Assembly (NCBI GenBank): GCA_021799405.1
Contig: JAJZAL010000271.1
Span: 1 to 6,652 of the forward strand
Direction: 5' to 3'
Source: Acidobacteriota bacterium
GTDB taxonomy: Bacteria > Acidobacteriota > Terriglobia > Terriglobales > Acidobacteriaceae
Length of the DNA stretch: 6,652 bases
The notes beneath the pieces are model-generated. The model saw only the letters and a list, made by a program, of their open reading frames with translations, had not been told where the DNA came from and made no database searches. Positions 5,989 to 6,652 of the stretch are shown piece after piece; position 1 is the first letter of the stretch; every line of letters begins with the position of its first letter. The position numbers and the translations under genes are program-made.

Positions 5989-6652
5989 ATGAGTGCCGGT
6001 GTGATGAGCTACGACGAAGCTGCCGCGCTGATGGCTTCTTATGCAGCACAACAGGGTTGGGTACAGCCTGCGGTGGAGCGTGTAGAACTGAGCCAGGCAC
6101 AGGGCAGGGTGCTTGCCCAGCCGCTCTTCGCCGACTGCGATCAGCCACCGTTTGCGCGGTCTACCCGGGACGGCTATGCCTGCCGGGCTGAGGAGATGGC
6201 AAGACACGAGCCACTCGCTGTCGCCGGGGCCAGCCGCGCGGGAGATCCTCCGGCGGGTCCGCTGCCGCCGGGCGCGGTGTGGGAGATCATGACCGGGGCG
6301 CCGGTTCCTGCCGGCGCAGACGCCGTGGTAATGCTGGAGCATGTCGAAGCCGCTGGGGGACAGGTGCGGCTGTTGCCGCTGCGGAGCGTCGCCAAGGGCG
6401 AAAACATTGTGGCTCAAGGAGCGCAGGCACACGCGGGCGATCGCCTGCTGGCCGCCGGAACAACGATCACAGCCGCGCAGATCGCCCTCGCAGCGGGCTG
6501 CGGATATGCCGCGCTTGAAGTCTATGCCCGGCCGCGGGTAGCCATTCTTGCCACTGGCGATGAGCTTGTTCCGGTTGAGTCCACGCCCGGCCCGGGCCAG
6601 ATCCGCAACTCGAATGCGCCGATGCTGGCTGCAATGGTGGCGGCGGCGGGCG
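5989..6652 (+). CDS. moeA: Molybdopterin molybdenumtransferase MoeA, N-terminal half (partial at the 3' end)
   Basis: MoeA inserts molybdate into adenylated molybdopterin, the last common step of molybdenum cofactor synthesis in the cytoplasm. The 221 visible residues (of about 400 usual) show the family order: SYDEAAALM (7-15), ADCDQPPFARSTRDGYA (48-64) with the conserved DGY whose aspartate (D61) corresponds to E. coli Asp59, EIMTGAPVPAGADAVVMLE (99-117), GENIVAQGAQAHAGD (137-151), and the opening of the molybdopterin-binding domain, RVAILATGDELVPVES (183-198) and QIRNSNAPML (204-213). The frame is open to the right edge. Two in-frame starts are possible: ATG 5989 (MSAGVMSYDE) and ATG 6004 (MSYDE). 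Neither has a Shine-Dalgarno; 5989 is preferred because TACAAT lies 7 nt upstream, which suits a leaderless message. It is preceded by a terminator, so it has its own promoter. Confidence 0.94.
   Translation, partial: MSAGVMSYDEAAALMASYAAQQGWVQPAVERVELSQAQGRVLAQPLFADCDQPPFARSTRDGYACRAEEMARHEPLAVAGASRAGDPPAGPLPPGAVWEIMTGAPVPAGADAVVMLEHVEAAGGQVRLLPLRSVAKGENIVAQGAQAHAGDRLLAAGTTITAAQIALAAGCGYAALEVYARPRVAILATGDELVPVESTPGPGQIRNSNAPMLAAMVAAAG

Noticed and set aside
5938..6432. 164-codon minus-strand frame opposite moeA
   Set aside because: It overlaps clear MoeA motifs on the plus strand and has no motif of its own.

Overview
The window is high-GC bacterial DNA with six protein-coding genes, two of them cut by the window edges. 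Gene content suggests a member of the Acidobacteriota (Terriglobia/Acidobacteriaceae type). The reasons are a Tat-exported IorAB-like molybdenum hydroxylase, a folate-dependent TrmFO, a secreted protein joining a carboxypeptidase-regulatory-like domain to TPRs, and a short repeat-like element (GTGGGAAACCAC ... GGGTGCCCCAT on the minus strand) of a kind I recall from acidobacterial genomes. The phylum call is an inference of moderate confidence.

Layout. Positions 1-4139 read leftward on the minus strand. In transcription order they hold a GNAT acetyltransferase (4139-3552), trmFO (3555-2194, overlapping the GNAT stop by 4 nt), a 136-nt gap with a dyad and a weak promoter candidate, then an IorA-like [2Fe-2S] subunit (2057-1560) and an IorB-like molybdopterin subunit (1563-1, overlapping by 4 nt and running off the left edge). 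A 472-nt divergent spacer (4140-4611) separates this block from the plus-strand genes. It holds a large imperfect hairpin (4385-4444) and no recognisable gene. On the plus strand are a secreted TPR protein (4612-5832), a strong hairpin terminator with a UACG loop (5866-5904), and the first half of moeA (from 5989), which runs off the right edge.

How the genes relate. The IorAB-like pair would form an exported two-subunit molybdenum hydroxylase: the large subunit carries a twin-arginine leader and the small iron-sulfur subunit has none, so the two are presumably exported together. MoeA makes the molybdenum cofactor such an enzyme needs, but it lies on the other strand in its own transcription unit, so the link is thematic. 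GNAT and trmFO look translationally coupled; trmFO methylates U54 of tRNA.

The most notable observation is that the last ~37 residues of the GNAT protein are not part of its fold and appear to be encoded by an intergenic repeat-like sequence, which also brings the gene up to the trmFO start. A second pattern is that GNAT and moeA each lack a Shine-Dalgarno sequence and have a good -10 box 6-7 nt before the start codon, as expected for leaderless mRNAs, while the other genes have clear ribosome binding sites. I found no CRISPR array, tRNA, rRNA, IS element or clearly novel defence system here.
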